From NCBI RefSeq assembly GCF_002001175.1, contig NZ_MUNT01000001.1, positions 868,001 to 932,000 on the forward strand: a stretch of 64,000 bases of DNA. The letters run 5' to 3'. Below the pieces are notes generated by a model. It worked only from the letters and a program-made list of their open reading frames with translations. It was not told where the DNA came from and did not search any database. The stretch is from Rhodanobacter sp. C03. GTDB lineage: Bacteria; Pseudomonadota; Gammaproteobacteria; Xanthomonadales; Rhodanobacteraceae. Shown in pieces: positions 44,782 through 54,101 of this stretch. Position 1 is the stretch's first letter, and every line of letters starts with the position of its first letter. Made by a program: the position numbers and the translations under genes.

Positions 44782-47145
44782 ATGACATTTTCTTGCATCT
44801 TTTCAGCCAGGGACAGGCTCTTACCGTTGATCATCGCCTTGATGGGCATGACTGGACTGCCGGTCGCAGCCAGCGCTGCTGCGCCGACTCTGGCTCCCCA
44901 TCCGCGCCTGATTCTGGATTCCGCCACCCTGACGAATCTCCGTGCGCGTGCTGCCGCCAATGTCGCGCAATGGCAGTCGCTCAAGGCCACGTGCGACTCT
45001 TACATCGGCGGGACCGTGAATTACCCCACCGGCAATACCTATCCCAATCTCCCCAATGTGGGTCAGGGTTATGAGGGTTCGTCTTATCTCCCGGCGCTGA
45101 TGGCCGAAAGCATGTGTTACCAGGTGCTCAAGACGAGCAACCCCACGGCGGCAGCCCAATATGGTGCGAAAGGCGTCGACATCCTGATGAAGATGTCCAC
45201 CCCTTACACCACCCAGAGCGGCAACCAGGGTGAAAGTCCGTGCGTCGATGACGGTTATGTCATCCGCTTCTACGGAGTGGGCTTCGGGCTGGGTTACGAC
45301 TGGCTGTACGAGTTGCTCACCCCGGCCCAGCGTACCCAGGTCTACACCACCGCCAACCAGTGGATCGCCACCTGGCAGGCTTCCGGAGGGTGTGCGGATT
45401 TTGAGTACGCACATCCGCAGAGCAATTATTACGCAGGATTTTTCCACGCCCAGGTTGCCATCGCGCTGGCTACCTACGACGAAAATTCCACCGCTGCGAG
45501 CCAATGGAACGACTGGCTTACCAACCAGTTCGGCGCACGCGTGCAGCCCTACTACGCCAAGCATCTGACCGGCGGTGGCTGGCCAGAAGGCTTCGCCAAC
45601 TATGCGCCTTACGGCGTACTCAACATGAGCCTGCCCATGCGCGAGGTCAAAACCGCGACGGGCATGGACCTCGTTAACGGCTCGGCCCCTTACAGCTACC
45701 CCGTGGATATGGCCAATTACGCCATGCACTTCACCTGGCCGTCGCTGACCTACTTCGACGATCGCGATACCAATCATTCCGGCTCGACGACCCAGCCGCC
45801 CGGGACGCCAAACCTGTCGATCTATCAGCAGGTCCTCGGCGAGATGACCTACTGGAATGCGCCAGCGGCGCAGATCAACGCATTCAATCAGTTCCGTATG
45901 TCCATCAGCAATACCAACGCCCAGTATGGGCAGGCCGACCCGTGGGTTGGCTTTCTTGAAGTGTCTCCGGGTGCGCCGGTGGCGCCGCTGAGTACCTTGC
46001 CGACGTCGTATTTCGCTCAGGGCATGGGCGCCGTCGCCGCCCGCTCAGACTGGACCACCGGGGCCACCTGGATGTCGTTCCGTGCAGGACCCTACATCAA
46101 CAATCCTGCGCAGGGCGAAGAGTATTTTGATCAGGGCAGCCTGGCACTGGTTCGTGGTGCCACGCCGTTGTTGATCAATGCCACCGGCTGGGCGGTGCAC
46201 AACCCGCAGGGCACCACGGGCGAGAATGACGTCTACACGGACAACTACGGCAACTTCAGCGCAAGCAATATAGGGTCCGGAAATCGTCGCCCGTACAACA
46301 TCTTCTACGTGCGGCACATGAACGGGTCGCAGCTGGCGGAGCAGTTCGGTCAGGGCGCCTATACCAGCGAGTCCAACGGGGTCCGTACCCAGGTGACGGC
46401 TTACGAGGACGGCAGCGACTACGTCTTCGTTCAAGCTCGCTGGCTCAATGACATGTACCGCAACTTCAGCGCCGGTCCTGCGGTGACTGGCTGGACTCGC
46501 GAGATCGTCTACCTGCGGCCCAATCGCTTCGTGGTCTATGACCGGACGACCACCGGCAGTGCCAGCTATGACCAGTACATGGCCTGGCATTTCCCGGCAA
46601 GCCCGGTTTCCTCGACCACGGCAGCGGGCCTCAATCGTCTCGATGTCACCTATGGTGGTCAGTACGCCGGAGCCCTCACCACCGTACTACCTGCGGCTGC
46701 CCAGGTAAGCACAGCGACGATCTATCCGGATCTGAGCCCGGCCAAGGTCTGGGAATCCCAGGTTCGTCCGAACAACACCAACGTGACGCAGCAGTGGCTG
46801 GCGGTGTTCGACCTTTCGTCGAGCGCCAGCCAGGTGGCGACGGTCCAGCCAGCGCTGATCACGCTGGGTAATGTGGTGGGTGTGCAGCTGTTTGCCAGCG
46901 ATGGCAATGCCGTGCTGATCAACAACGGCGGGGCGGCCAACACGACCATCAGTGGTAGTTTCGCCTACAGCGTGAGCAATGGCGCTGCCCGCAACATCGT
47001 CACTGGGTTGCCGGCCAATACCGGCTATACCGTCAGCACGACCGCGGGCAGCACCTGCAGCGTGAGGGTGACCCCGGGCGGTACGCTCAAGAGTAGTGCC
47101 AAGGGCGTGCTCGATTTCAAGATCAGCAGTAGTTGCAGCCTGTAA
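44782..47145 (+). CDS. Secreted heparinase II/III-like protein (possible polysaccharide lyase)
   Basis: A 787-aa exported protein. ATG 44782 was chosen since it starts the signal peptide (DRLLPLIIALMGMTGLPVAA, cut near ASA, residue 32); an upstream GTG at 44704 would hide it. Residues ~40-400 are helix-rich and resemble the alpha/alpha toroid of alginate/heparin lyases (HPRLILDSATLTNLRARAA, SNYYAGFFHAQVAIALATYD). The second half is a beta-sandwich like the heparinase II/III domain (EYFDQGSLALVRGATPLLI, TREIVYLRPNRFVVYDRTT). A cysteine-containing C-terminal tail follows (TAGSTCSVRV, SSSCSL). Substrate is unknown, and I could not fix the catalytic Tyr/His pair. No transporter or regulator adjoins it. 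Confidence 0.65.
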   Translation: MTFSCIFSARDRLLPLIIALMGMTGLPVAASAAAPTLAPHPRLILDSATLTNLRARAAANVAQWQSLKATCDSYIGGTVNYPTGNTYPNLPNVGQGYEGSSYLPALMAESMCYQVLKTSNPTAAAQYGAKGVDILMKMSTPYTTQSGNQGESPCVDDGYVIRFYGVGFGLGYDWLYELLTPAQRTQVYTTANQWIATWQASGGCADFEYAHPQSNYYAGFFHAQVAIALATYDENSTAASQWNDWLTNQFGARVQPYYAKHLTGGGWPEGFANYAPYGVLNMSLPMREVKTATGMDLVNGSAPYSYPVDMANYAMHFTWPSLTYFDDRDTNHSGSTTQPPGTPNLSIYQQVLGEMTYWNAPAAQINAFNQFRMSISNTNAQYGQADPWVGFLEVSPGAPVAPLSTLPTSYFAQGMGAVAARSDWTTGATWMSFRAGPYINNPAQGEEYFDQGSLALVRGATPLLINATGWAVHNPQGTTGENDVYTDNYGNFSASNIGSGNRRPYNIFYVRHMNGSQLAEQFGQGAYTSESNGVRTQVTAYEDGSDYVFVQARWLNDMYRNFSAGPAVTGWTREIVYLRPNRFVVYDRTTTGSASYDQYMAWHFPASPVSSTTAAGLNRLDVTYGGQYAGALTTVLPAAAQVSTATIYPDLSPAKVWESQVRPNNTNVTQQWLAVFDLSSSASQVATVQPALITLGNVVGVQLFASDGNAVLINNGGAANTTISGSFAYSVSNGAARNIVTGLPANTGYTVSTTAGSTCSVRVTPGGTLKSSAKGVLDFKISSSCSL

Positions 47146-47232
47146 GCAACGCATAGCGCTGGTGTTGCCGAACCAGGACTGGAATGCTTTGCCCATGATG
47201 CCGGCGTCGACTGCCGGTATCATGGGTGAACC

Positions 47233-47925
47233 ATGAACCTTCTTGCCATCGAAACCGCCACCGAAGCCTGCTCCGTCGCCCTGATCCACGGCGACGAACT
47301 GATTGCTCGCAGCGAGATAGCGCCACGTCGGCACACCGAACTGGTGCTGCCGATGGCCGATGCCCTGCTGGCTGAAGCCGGCATCGGGCGGCACGCGCTG
47401 GATGCGATCGCGGTGGGTCGTGGGCCTGGTGCATTCACCGGCGTGCGGCTCGGCGTGTCGTTGGCGCAGGGCATGGCGTTGGCGCTGGATCTGCCGGTGA
47501 TTACCATTTCATCGCTGGCCGCGCTGGCACTGGAAGCACCCGAAGAGGAAGGCACCGCGATCCTCGCCGTGATCGACGCGCGCATGGGCGAGATCTACGC
47601 TGCCTGTTATCGCCGCGACGACAGCGGCGGCCTGGTCGTACTGGACGACGAGCGCATCTGCACACCCGGGGGTTTGCACTTGCCGGCGGCTGCGGCGTGG
47701 CAGGTGGTCGGCAGTGGCTGGGCCACCTATGCCACGGAACTGTCCCAACATCTCACCGGCACGCTGCACTCAGCCGATGGCATGCGTTATCCGCAGGCCG
47801 CGCATGTCGCCGAGCTGGCGCTGCGCGAGTTCCGCGCTGGCCGCATGCAGGCGCCGGAGCTGGCCTTGCCGGTCTACCTGCGCGACAAGGTGGCGCAGAC
47901 GCTGGTGGAGCAGGGCAAGGCCTGA
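47233..47925 (+). CDS. tsaB: tRNA threonylcarbamoyladenosine biosynthesis protein TsaB
   Basis: A 230-aa ASKHA-fold protein needed with TsaC/TsaD/TsaE for the t6A modification at tRNA position 37; TsaB itself has lost catalysis and stabilises TsaD. The N-terminal LLAIETATEACSVALIHGD, the RRHTELVLPMADALLAEAG helix, the conserved VGRGPGAFTGVRLGVSLAQG and VIDARMGEIYAACY are all diagnostic. ATG 47233 starts right after GGTGAACC. It stands alone between a secreted enzyme and a convergent GH39 gene, with a strong hairpin downstream. Confidence 0.95.
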   Translation: MNLLAIETATEACSVALIHGDELIARSEIAPRRHTELVLPMADALLAEAGIGRHALDAIAVGRGPGAFTGVRLGVSLAQGMALALDLPVITISSLAALALEAPEEEGTAILAVIDARMGEIYAACYRRDDSGGLVVLDDERICTPGGLHLPAAAAWQVVGSGWATYATELSQHLTGTLHSADGMRYPQAAHVAELALREFRAGRMQAPELALPVYLRDKVAQTLVEQGKA

Positions 47926-48032
47926 GTTGTTTGCTCTCTGCTGAGCAAAATGTTGGATGCCACTCTCGAGAAAGCCAGTACACGCGACAGCGCTTCGACG
48001 ATTGGCAAGTATTTCCACACCTGACCTGAAGT

Positions 48033-48061
48033 ACGCAGGCCGCGTCGAGCGCGGCCTGCGT
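48033..48061. terminator. Hairpin between tsaB and the GH39 gene
   Basis: Perfect 12-bp arms ACGCAGGCCGCG (48033-48044) / CGCGGCCTGCGT (48050-48061), loop TCGAG. It sits between two convergent genes; followed by GTTTC on the plus strand, so the T-tract is short. Confidence 0.75.
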
Positions 48062-48084
48062 GTTTCAGGCAGTTGCTGCGTGGC

Positions 48085-49635
48085 TCAATGCAGCTCGATC
48101 ACTACCAGTCCCTGCGGCGGAATGCTGATGTCGAGCTTGCCGTGGTGCATGTCCACCTGCTCCGGAGCGGCTGGCTTGCCGGCTTCGCGCAGCTGGGTGA
48201 TCTGCTCGCGGCTGGGGAAGTCGGGGCGGCCCATCTGGTCGAACAGGGCGACAGCGTTGCCGTGTTTCTCATCGAGCCGCCACACGGTGGCGTGGGCCGT
48301 GACGGCGAGATGGGCGACGTCGACACTGAAGTGCTTCGAGGTACCGCTGGGCTCACCCCGGGTATAGCTGGCCGTGTCGCCCACCGGTGGCGCGTAGTTC
48401 CATAGCGCCAGCACGATCGTGCCGTCGGCACGCTTGGTGGCCAGGGCCGAATCGGAGGTGATGGCGAGTCGCGTATCGCCCAGCCGGTGCAGCATCGCGA
48501 ACGCGTTGAATGCCGGCTTGGGAATGCGATCGGCGGCGATCAGGCCGAAGCCGCCGTAGAACGGGTTCTGCACCACGCCCTGTTCTTCGAACACGTCGGA
48601 GAACGACCAGTAGCTCATGACCTCGACCTTGCCCGCGCATTCGCGGATGGTGTTGGCCATCCATGGACCCATGAACACGGTGTCGGTGACGTTCGGCAGG
48701 TTCGCGTACGAGGCGTTGTATTCGCTGAAGACCAGCGGCATGTGTGGATATGGCGACGCGGCGATCTCTTTGTGCACCTTGTCCACCGAGCGGCAGACCA
48801 TGTCGGCACGCGGGATGTTCTCCTTGGTCTTGAACACGTTGGCAGCGGTGTCGTCGCCGTACACATGCGTGCTGACGAAATCCACCGGCACCTTCGCGTC
48901 ATGCGTGTGCTTGAGGAAGTCCGGCACCCACGCGGCCTGTGCCGTACTGGGGCCGCCCACGCGCAGGCGCGGGTTGACCGCCTTGAGCGCAAGCACGGTG
49001 TGGTCGTACAGGGTGAAGTAGGTCGATTGCTGCGGCGAGCCGGCCCAGAAGCCGATGTTCGGCTCATTCCACACCTCGAAGTACCAACTGGCCACCTCAT
49101 CGATGCCGTAGCGCGCGATCAGATGCTGCGCGAAGGCGCCGATCATCGCGTCCCACTCGGCATAGTCCTTCGGTGGCGCGATGTTGGGGTGGTACCAGAA
49201 TTCCTGGATCGCCTTCGGATTCGAAGTGAGCTCCTCAGGCATGAAGCTGAGTTCGACGAAAGGTTTCACGCCGTGTTCGAGCAGTCCGTCGTAGATCTGG
49301 TCGACGTAGGAGAAGTTGTAGCTGATCTTGCCGTCGGCACCGCGTCGCACCAGCCCGACGTCGTGGTCGAAGATGCCGTGGAAGCGGATATAGCCGAAGC
49401 CGGTGGCCTGATGCACCGCATCGAGGTCCTTGCGGTAATCGTCGCGCAGGGCGAGCGAGGCGCGGCCGGAGCCGAACATCTGTTCCCAGAAATGCGGGAG
49501 CGGTGTGCCCTGGGCCGCTGCATCGACATGGATGCTGGTGTTGGCTGCCGTGGCGGCGTAGGCCGCGTTGCCGGCCAGCAAGATGGCGGCGCAAGCGCCG
49601 AGGGCGAGGTGTCGGATCGTTCGCAGCAGGGTCAT
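48085..49635 (-). CDS. Secreted GH39-family glycoside hydrolase (beta-xylosidase-like)
   Basis: A 516-aa periplasmic or exported (beta/alpha)8 glycosidase. A signal peptide (LRTIRHLALGACAAILLAGN, cut after AYA) precedes the GH39 barrel: HFWEQMFGSGRASLALRDDY, YIRFHGIFDHD, the acid/base E191 in FEVWNEPNIGFW and the nucleophile E305 in VFSEYNASY, followed by a beta-sandwich domain. The family retains configuration and usually releases xylose from xylo-oligosaccharides, though some members act on other beta-linked sugars. ATG 49635 (AGGA upstream) follows an adjacent GTG. A LacI-like operator candidate lies 68 bases upstream, and a hairpin separates it from the GH31 gene, so it seems an independent unit. 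Confidence 0.9.
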   Translation of the reverse strand: MTLLRTIRHLALGACAAILLAGNAAYAATAANTSIHVDAAAQGTPLPHFWEQMFGSGRASLALRDDYRKDLDAVHQATGFGYIRFHGIFDHDVGLVRRGADGKISYNFSYVDQIYDGLLEHGVKPFVELSFMPEELTSNPKAIQEFWYHPNIAPPKDYAEWDAMIGAFAQHLIARYGIDEVASWYFEVWNEPNIGFWAGSPQQSTYFTLYDHTVLALKAVNPRLRVGGPSTAQAAWVPDFLKHTHDAKVPVDFVSTHVYGDDTAANVFKTKENIPRADMVCRSVDKVHKEIAASPYPHMPLVFSEYNASYANLPNVTDTVFMGPWMANTIRECAGKVEVMSYWSFSDVFEEQGVVQNPFYGGFGLIAADRIPKPAFNAFAMLHRLGDTRLAITSDSALATKRADGTIVLALWNYAPPVGDTASYTRGEPSGTSKHFSVDVAHLAVTAHATVWRLDEKHGNAVALFDQMGRPDFPSREQITQLREAGKPAAPEQVDMHHGKLDISIPPQGLVVIELH

Positions 49636-49702
49636 CACCGGGGTCCTTTCTGGCGCGTGGGGACGCGGAAACGGGTGTGCCGAAGCGAGCTGGCATCGGC
49701 AC

Positions 49703-49714
49703 GTAATCGTTTAC
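49703..49714. promoter_or_regulatory. LacI-type operator candidate of the GH39 gene
   Basis: GTAATCGTTTAC is symmetric at ten of twelve positions around a central CG, the hallmark of LacI-family binding sites, and extends to ACGTAATCGTTTACAT. It lies 68 bases upstream of the GH39 start. The cognate regulator is not in the window. Confidence 0.5.
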
Positions 49715-49770
49715 ATGCCGGCACAGTTTCCTACAGCTTCAGCGGGACGTCCACTCGTTCAAAGCGCGAC

Positions 49771-49806
49771 TTCCTGGCATTCCGGCTTTTGCCGGGATGC
49801 CAGGAA
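49771..49806. terminator. Hairpin downstream of the GH31 gene
   Basis: TTCCTGGCATTCCGGC (49771-49786) and GCCGGGATGCCAGGAA (49791-49806) form a 16-bp stem with one mismatch and a TTTT loop. No T-run follows the stem; it lies 17 bases past the GH31 stop on the minus strand and probably acts as a terminator or mRNA end. Confidence 0.65.
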
Positions 49807-49822
49807 CGGCGATGGGAGCCCT

Positions 49823-52270
49823 CTATGGCTTTGTCGTGAGCGTGATGTGGCGGGCCACGGCTGCACTCACCCGTACATAGGTAACCGAGCCATAGCGGTC
49901 GTGACCGCTGGCCCAGCCTTCGCCATCGCTTTGCTCAAGTACATCCGGATTCGTGAACGAGGGCATGGCGCCGTCTGCGCTGGCGACGGCGGTGGCGGCA
50001 GCGCCGTGGATCTTCAGCAGGTAAAACTTCAGCGCCGGCTTGAAGTTGCCGACCGATGCGGTGGTTTCGAATCGCACCGCATCGCCTTGCTGCTGCACCG
50101 ACAGCGACTGGCTGAAATACGCACCATGTTCGTAGTCGTAGGTGCTGCCATCGTCATCGTAATAATCGAATGTGCTGCGCTGCGTATCCGGGAATACCTC
50201 GACTTCGAGCTGGGTCACTGGCTCCTGCCCCACGTAATCCATCGCCGCCTGGGTCGGGATGATCGCGCCCTGGCGGATGAACAGCGGGATGTCGTTCCAG
50301 TGCTCGCTGTCGATCGCCAGATGGACGGTCTGGCCGCCCTGGTAGACCTTGCCGTTGAACCAGTCGGTCCAGCGGCCGGCCGGCAGATAGAGGTCCTTCG
50401 CGGTCTGGCCCGGTTCGACCACCGGCGAAACCAGCAGGTAGTCGCCGAACAGCCACGCGTCGACATCGTTGCGTACGGCCGGATCGTGCGGCCAGTCAAA
50501 CAGCAGCGGACGCACCAGGCCGACGCCTGTGACGCGGCGCCGGTATTCGTAGCTGTAGATGTACGGGATCAGCGTGTAACGCAGTCGGATCGCGTCGGTG
50601 GCGGCCTGCTCGGCGATCGGGCCGTATACCCATGGCTGGCGCTTCTGGCCGAAATCGCCGTGCACGCGGAAGATCGGCGTGAACGCGCCGAACTCGATCC
50701 AGCGCGCGTAGTTCTCCGGCGTCGGCGTGCCGTCCTTGAAGCCGCCGCCATCCATCCCCCATTGCATCGCGCCGACATTGATCGCGCTGAGCATGCGCGC
50801 GCGCTGGCCGGCCATGCTGGCGAAGCCGGTGGGGATGTCGCCGGACCACAGGCCATAGGCATAACGTTGCGAGCCCAGCCAGAAGTTGCGGTTGACCGAC
50901 CACACACGCTGGTTGGAGATCGCGCGCTGGCCGTCGTACAGCGTGCGCTGCATGTTGAGGAACTGGGTGTTGCTCGGTGTGTTGTCGGCTTCGTCGTTCC
51001 ACCAGCCCACGATGCCGGTGTTGAAGCTCTTTTTCAGCGCGTCGTTGAAGAACCAGGTGCGCGCTGCCGGCTTGTCGAAGTCGATGTCCTTCACCGGCTT
51101 GTGCGAGAAATAGTCCGGTGTGGCCTGTTCGCCGGGACGCCACAGATCGTGCGCAGTGGCGTAGCGACCTTCGACGGTATCGACGTGGACGCGCGGTTTC
51201 ATGATGCCGGTGAGGTGGATGCCGCGGCGATCCAGTTCGGCCTTGAGTTTTCCGTCGGGGCCATCGGGAAACTTCGCCGTGTTCCAGCGGAACTCGCCCC
51301 AGTCCTCGCCCCACGCCTTCCAGTCGAAGTCGAGCGTGAAGTTGTCGAGCGGGATGTGTTTGGCGCGATAGGTGTCGACGATCTGCAGCAGCTCGTTCTG
51401 GTCGATCCCCCACTGGCTGTTGGTGAAGCCCATCGCCCACTTGGGGAACAGCGGCGTGTGGCCGCTGAGTTGCGCCAGCGCGTCGAACAGCTGGTGTGGC
51501 TGGCCGACGAGGATGTAGAGATCCATCGCAGACTTTGCCGGTTTCGCGGTCGTCGCCCTTGTCTCCGGAGTGATGACGAGACTCGCAAGGCGCTGATCCG
51601 CATGCGGCTTTCCGCCGGGAAGCGTTTCGCGAAAATCCACGTTGCTGTCGCTGTTCACCAGTAACCCATAGCCCGCAGTGCTCCACACGAACGGTGCGCC
51701 GGCGTAGCCCTGCTCGCCAGCCTTGGCGATCTGGTTGCCTTGGCGCAGCAGGCCGGGCGTGGCTGGCTCGGTGGCATTGAAACCGTGGATGCCATACATG
51801 GCGTCGCCCACGCCATGCATGAAGGCGATCCTGTTATCGCCCAACCCGAGGAGATACAGGGTGAGCAGATGTCGGCCGCTGGCGTCATCGATGCTCAGGG
51901 TAGTGTCGCGGTTCCACGTCGCCACCAGTCGTTCGGACGTCATCGTTACCGAGCGCTTGTCCTCGCTCATCTTTACCGACACCGATGCCTGCATCTGTTC
52001 CGGATGGGGATCGAGTACCAGCGCAGGTGGTGCGTCAGGCACACCAGTCTGCACGTGCAAGATACCGGCACCGTCGAAGTGGATGGCGAGCGGCGCACCC
52101 ACGCCTGCCGCGCCGGTGCCGGTTCCATTGTCGATGGTGATGCCATTGGCGTCGAGGTGGACGGTCATCGGCGACGGCTCAATGAAATCGGCTCGCGCCG
52201 CCGGCAGCGCCAGGAAACCGGCGAGGGCCACGGAAGCACAGAGAAGGGGCGTGCGGATGCGCAGGCTCAT
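49823..52270 (-). CDS. Secreted GH31 glycoside hydrolase (probable alpha-glucosidase)
   Basis: An 815-aa exported GH31 enzyme cutting alpha-glucosidic ends. A signal peptide (LRIRTPLLCASVALAGFLAL, cut after AARA) is followed by an N-terminal beta-sandwich (~30-250), the barrel (GFTNSQWGIDQNELLQIVD, FTLDFDWKAWGEDWGEF) with nucleophile D426 in GIVGWWNDEADN and acid/base D478 in WSGDIPTGF, then beta-domains (VRNDVDAWLFGDYLLVSPVV, GRWTDWFNGK). The ATG overlaps the preceding GH13 stop by four bases (ATGA), so the pair is translationally coupled. Context with an amylase and a TonB receptor suggests alpha-gluco-oligosaccharides; alpha-xylosidase activity cannot be excluded. Confidence 0.9.
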   Translation of the reverse strand: MSLRIRTPLLCASVALAGFLALPAARADFIEPSPMTVHLDANGITIDNGTGTGAAGVGAPLAIHFDGAGILHVQTGVPDAPPALVLDPHPEQMQASVSVKMSEDKRSVTMTSERLVATWNRDTTLSIDDASGRHLLTLYLLGLGDNRIAFMHGVGDAMYGIHGFNATEPATPGLLRQGNQIAKAGEQGYAGAPFVWSTAGYGLLVNSDSNVDFRETLPGGKPHADQRLASLVITPETRATTAKPAKSAMDLYILVGQPHQLFDALAQLSGHTPLFPKWAMGFTNSQWGIDQNELLQIVDTYRAKHIPLDNFTLDFDWKAWGEDWGEFRWNTAKFPDGPDGKLKAELDRRGIHLTGIMKPRVHVDTVEGRYATAHDLWRPGEQATPDYFSHKPVKDIDFDKPAARTWFFNDALKKSFNTGIVGWWNDEADNTPSNTQFLNMQRTLYDGQRAISNQRVWSVNRNFWLGSQRYAYGLWSGDIPTGFASMAGQRARMLSAINVGAMQWGMDGGGFKDGTPTPENYARWIEFGAFTPIFRVHGDFGQKRQPWVYGPIAEQAATDAIRLRYTLIPYIYSYEYRRRVTGVGLVRPLLFDWPHDPAVRNDVDAWLFGDYLLVSPVVEPGQTAKDLYLPAGRWTDWFNGKVYQGGQTVHLAIDSEHWNDIPLFIRQGAIIPTQAAMDYVGQEPVTQLEVEVFPDTQRSTFDYYDDDGSTYDYEHGAYFSQSLSVQQQGDAVRFETTASVGNFKPALKFYLLKIHGAAATAVASADGAMPSFTNPDVLEQSDGEGWASGHDRYGSVTYVRVSAAVARHITLTTKP

Positions 52271-53868
52271 TGCAGGATCACGCTGCTGTAGGGCGGCAGC
52301 CTCACGCTGCCGTTGTGGATTTCGGCGCCGGCGCCGGTCTGGCGCAGCACCTTGCTGAAGTGCGCTTCGCCGAGCACGTCCAGCGGCATCGACTGCATCG
52401 TACCGGACAGGTTGTGCACCACCAGTATGTGGCTGGTGGCGTCATCGAGTTTCCATGCGGCAATGTGCGGATTCGCTACCGTGAGCGGTTCCATCGCACC
52501 ATCGCGTAGTGCGCTGATCTGGCTGCGCCAGTGGATCAGCATCGTGTAGTCGTGCAGCAGGGAATCGGGATTGGCCTGTTCCGCTTCCACTGATACCGCT
52601 GGATCGTCGTGCGTGGTCGGAGTTTCCCAGGTCGTTTCACCGGGCGTGTCCGGCGCGCGATTCCAGCGCATCGGTTCGCGCAGATTCTCGTCGGGTTTCC
52701 GTCCGCGCATGCCGAGTTCCTCGCCGTAGTAGATGAACGGCTGGCCGGGCAGGGTGAGCAGCATCGCGGCAGCCATGCGCATGTGCTGCGGGTTGTCGTC
52801 GAGCTGGCTCATCACGCGTTCCTGGTCGTGATTGGACAGGAACGGCGCATCCACGCCCGACTTGCCGGCGACCTTGCGATAATCGGCCTCGGTTTGCGCG
52901 AGCAGTGCGCCGAGCTGGCCGGCACGTTCGTTCTTCGCACTGTCGATCAGCTGCTTCGCCAGTGGAAAATCGAACACGGAACTGAGCGGACGCAGGTACG
53001 GTGCCAGTCTGTCAGGCGTTTCCTGCGCGACTTCGCCGACCATGTAGGCATCGGGGGTGACCGCGTCGATGCCGTGGCGGAACTGCGACCACCACGCCAG
53101 GTTCTTCTTGAGGATCGCCGGGTCACCGTCCTGCGACTTGAAGTCGTAATAGATGTGCTGGGCCGCATCCAGCCGGAAGCCGTCGACGCCCTTCTTCAGC
53201 CAGAACTGGCCGATGCGGACCATCTCCTCGCGCACGGTCGGCGTGTCGTAGTCCAGGTCGGGCATCATGCCGGTGAATACGCCGATGTAGTGCTGGCCCG
53301 TCGGAGTGGCATGCCAGGCTGGTGTACCGGTGGCACTGATAGCAGCGAGGTCGGTGCCTGGTTGCGCCCAGCTGTACCAGTCGTGGTGCGGGTCGTTCGG
53401 CTTGCTGGCGGCGATGAACCATGGATGCAGTGCACTAGTGTGGTTGATCACCAGGTCGATGATCACCTTGATCCCGCGCTGGTGCGCCGCATCCAGCAGG
53501 CGCTGGAAATCGGCCATCGTGCCGTATTGCGGATTGATGCCGTAGTAGTCGGTGACGTCGTAGCCGTGGTAACTCGGCGATGGATTGATCGGCATCAGCC
53601 AGATGCCGCTGACGCCCAGCGACTTCAGGTAATCGAGTCGTGCAGTGATGCCGTTGAGATCGCCGGTGCCGTCACCGTCGCTGTCGGCCCAGGAGCGCAC
53701 GAAGATCTCGTACCACACGTTGGACGGAGCGTGGCCGGCCAGCGCCTGCTGCGATGTCGTTGCTGCGGGAGTGGCCTGCTGCACGCCGATGTCACCACGG
53801 GCCGGCCCGGACGAAAGCAGGGCGAGGGCGGTGGCAATGCCGCAAGCGAGGGATGGGAATCTGGGCAT
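52267..53868 (-). CDS. Secreted GH13 alpha-amylase-family enzyme
   Basis: Exported alpha-glucan hydrolase of 533 aa from ATG 53868 (GGAG nine bases upstream; an ATG at 53901 would add 11 residues before the signal). The leader MPRFPSLACGIATALALLSS ends near ARGD. The barrel shows the four GH13 regions: DLVINHTS, nucleophile D234 in GFRLDAAQH, acid/base E279 in MVGEVAQ, and D348 in LSNHDQERV; the C-terminal beta-domain ends PPYSSVILQ. Compact size and VWYEIFVRSWADSDGDGTGD resemble oligosaccharide-acting amylases/alpha-glucosidases of TonB-linked maltodextrin loci. The stop overlaps GH31. Confidence 0.9.
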   Translation of the reverse strand: MPRFPSLACGIATALALLSSGPARGDIGVQQATPAATTSQQALAGHAPSNVWYEIFVRSWADSDGDGTGDLNGITARLDYLKSLGVSGIWLMPINPSPSYHGYDVTDYYGINPQYGTMADFQRLLDAAHQRGIKVIIDLVINHTSALHPWFIAASKPNDPHHDWYSWAQPGTDLAAISATGTPAWHATPTGQHYIGVFTGMMPDLDYDTPTVREEMVRIGQFWLKKGVDGFRLDAAQHIYYDFKSQDGDPAILKKNLAWWSQFRHGIDAVTPDAYMVGEVAQETPDRLAPYLRPLSSVFDFPLAKQLIDSAKNERAGQLGALLAQTEADYRKVAGKSGVDAPFLSNHDQERVMSQLDDNPQHMRMAAAMLLTLPGQPFIYYGEELGMRGRKPDENLREPMRWNRAPDTPGETTWETPTTHDDPAVSVEAEQANPDSLLHDYTMLIHWRSQISALRDGAMEPLTVANPHIAAWKLDDATSHILVVHNLSGTMQSMPLDVLGEAHFSKVLRQTGAGAEIHNGSVRLPPYSSVILQ

Positions 53869-54015
53869 GTCGATCTGCTCCGGGTGGGTCGCATCCGTCA
53901 TGCAGGCGCAAGCCAGGGCAGCTGATGCGAACAGGCCGGCAGAAGATTTGTCGGCAGGGATGCTATCGGACGAGAGAAGGCCAATCGCCTCTCCGCCATG
54001 TCATGCGGATCTTGC

Positions 54016-54052
54016 TGAAAAGAGCCGGCCCCGCAACATGCCGCGGGGCCGG
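54016..54052 (-). terminator. Rho-independent terminator after the TonB receptor gene
   Basis: Perfect 10-bp stem CCGGCCCCGC (54025-54034) / GCGGGGCCGG (54043-54052); on the minus strand it is followed by CTCTTTTC (54016-54024 region). Confidence 0.85.
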
Positions 54053-54066
54053 GTTTGGGGAGAGCG

Positions 54067-54094
54067 GCCGGACATCGTGAGGGCGATGTCCGGC
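54067..54094 (-). terminator. Second hairpin just after the receptor stop
   Basis: GCCGGACATCG (54067-54077) pairs perfectly with CGATGTCCGGC (54084-54094), eight bases past the receptor stop. Together with the next hairpin it makes a double stem-loop that could partly block read-through and protect the receptor mRNA 3' end. Confidence 0.65.
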
Positions 54095-54101
54095 ATGGCG
54101 G

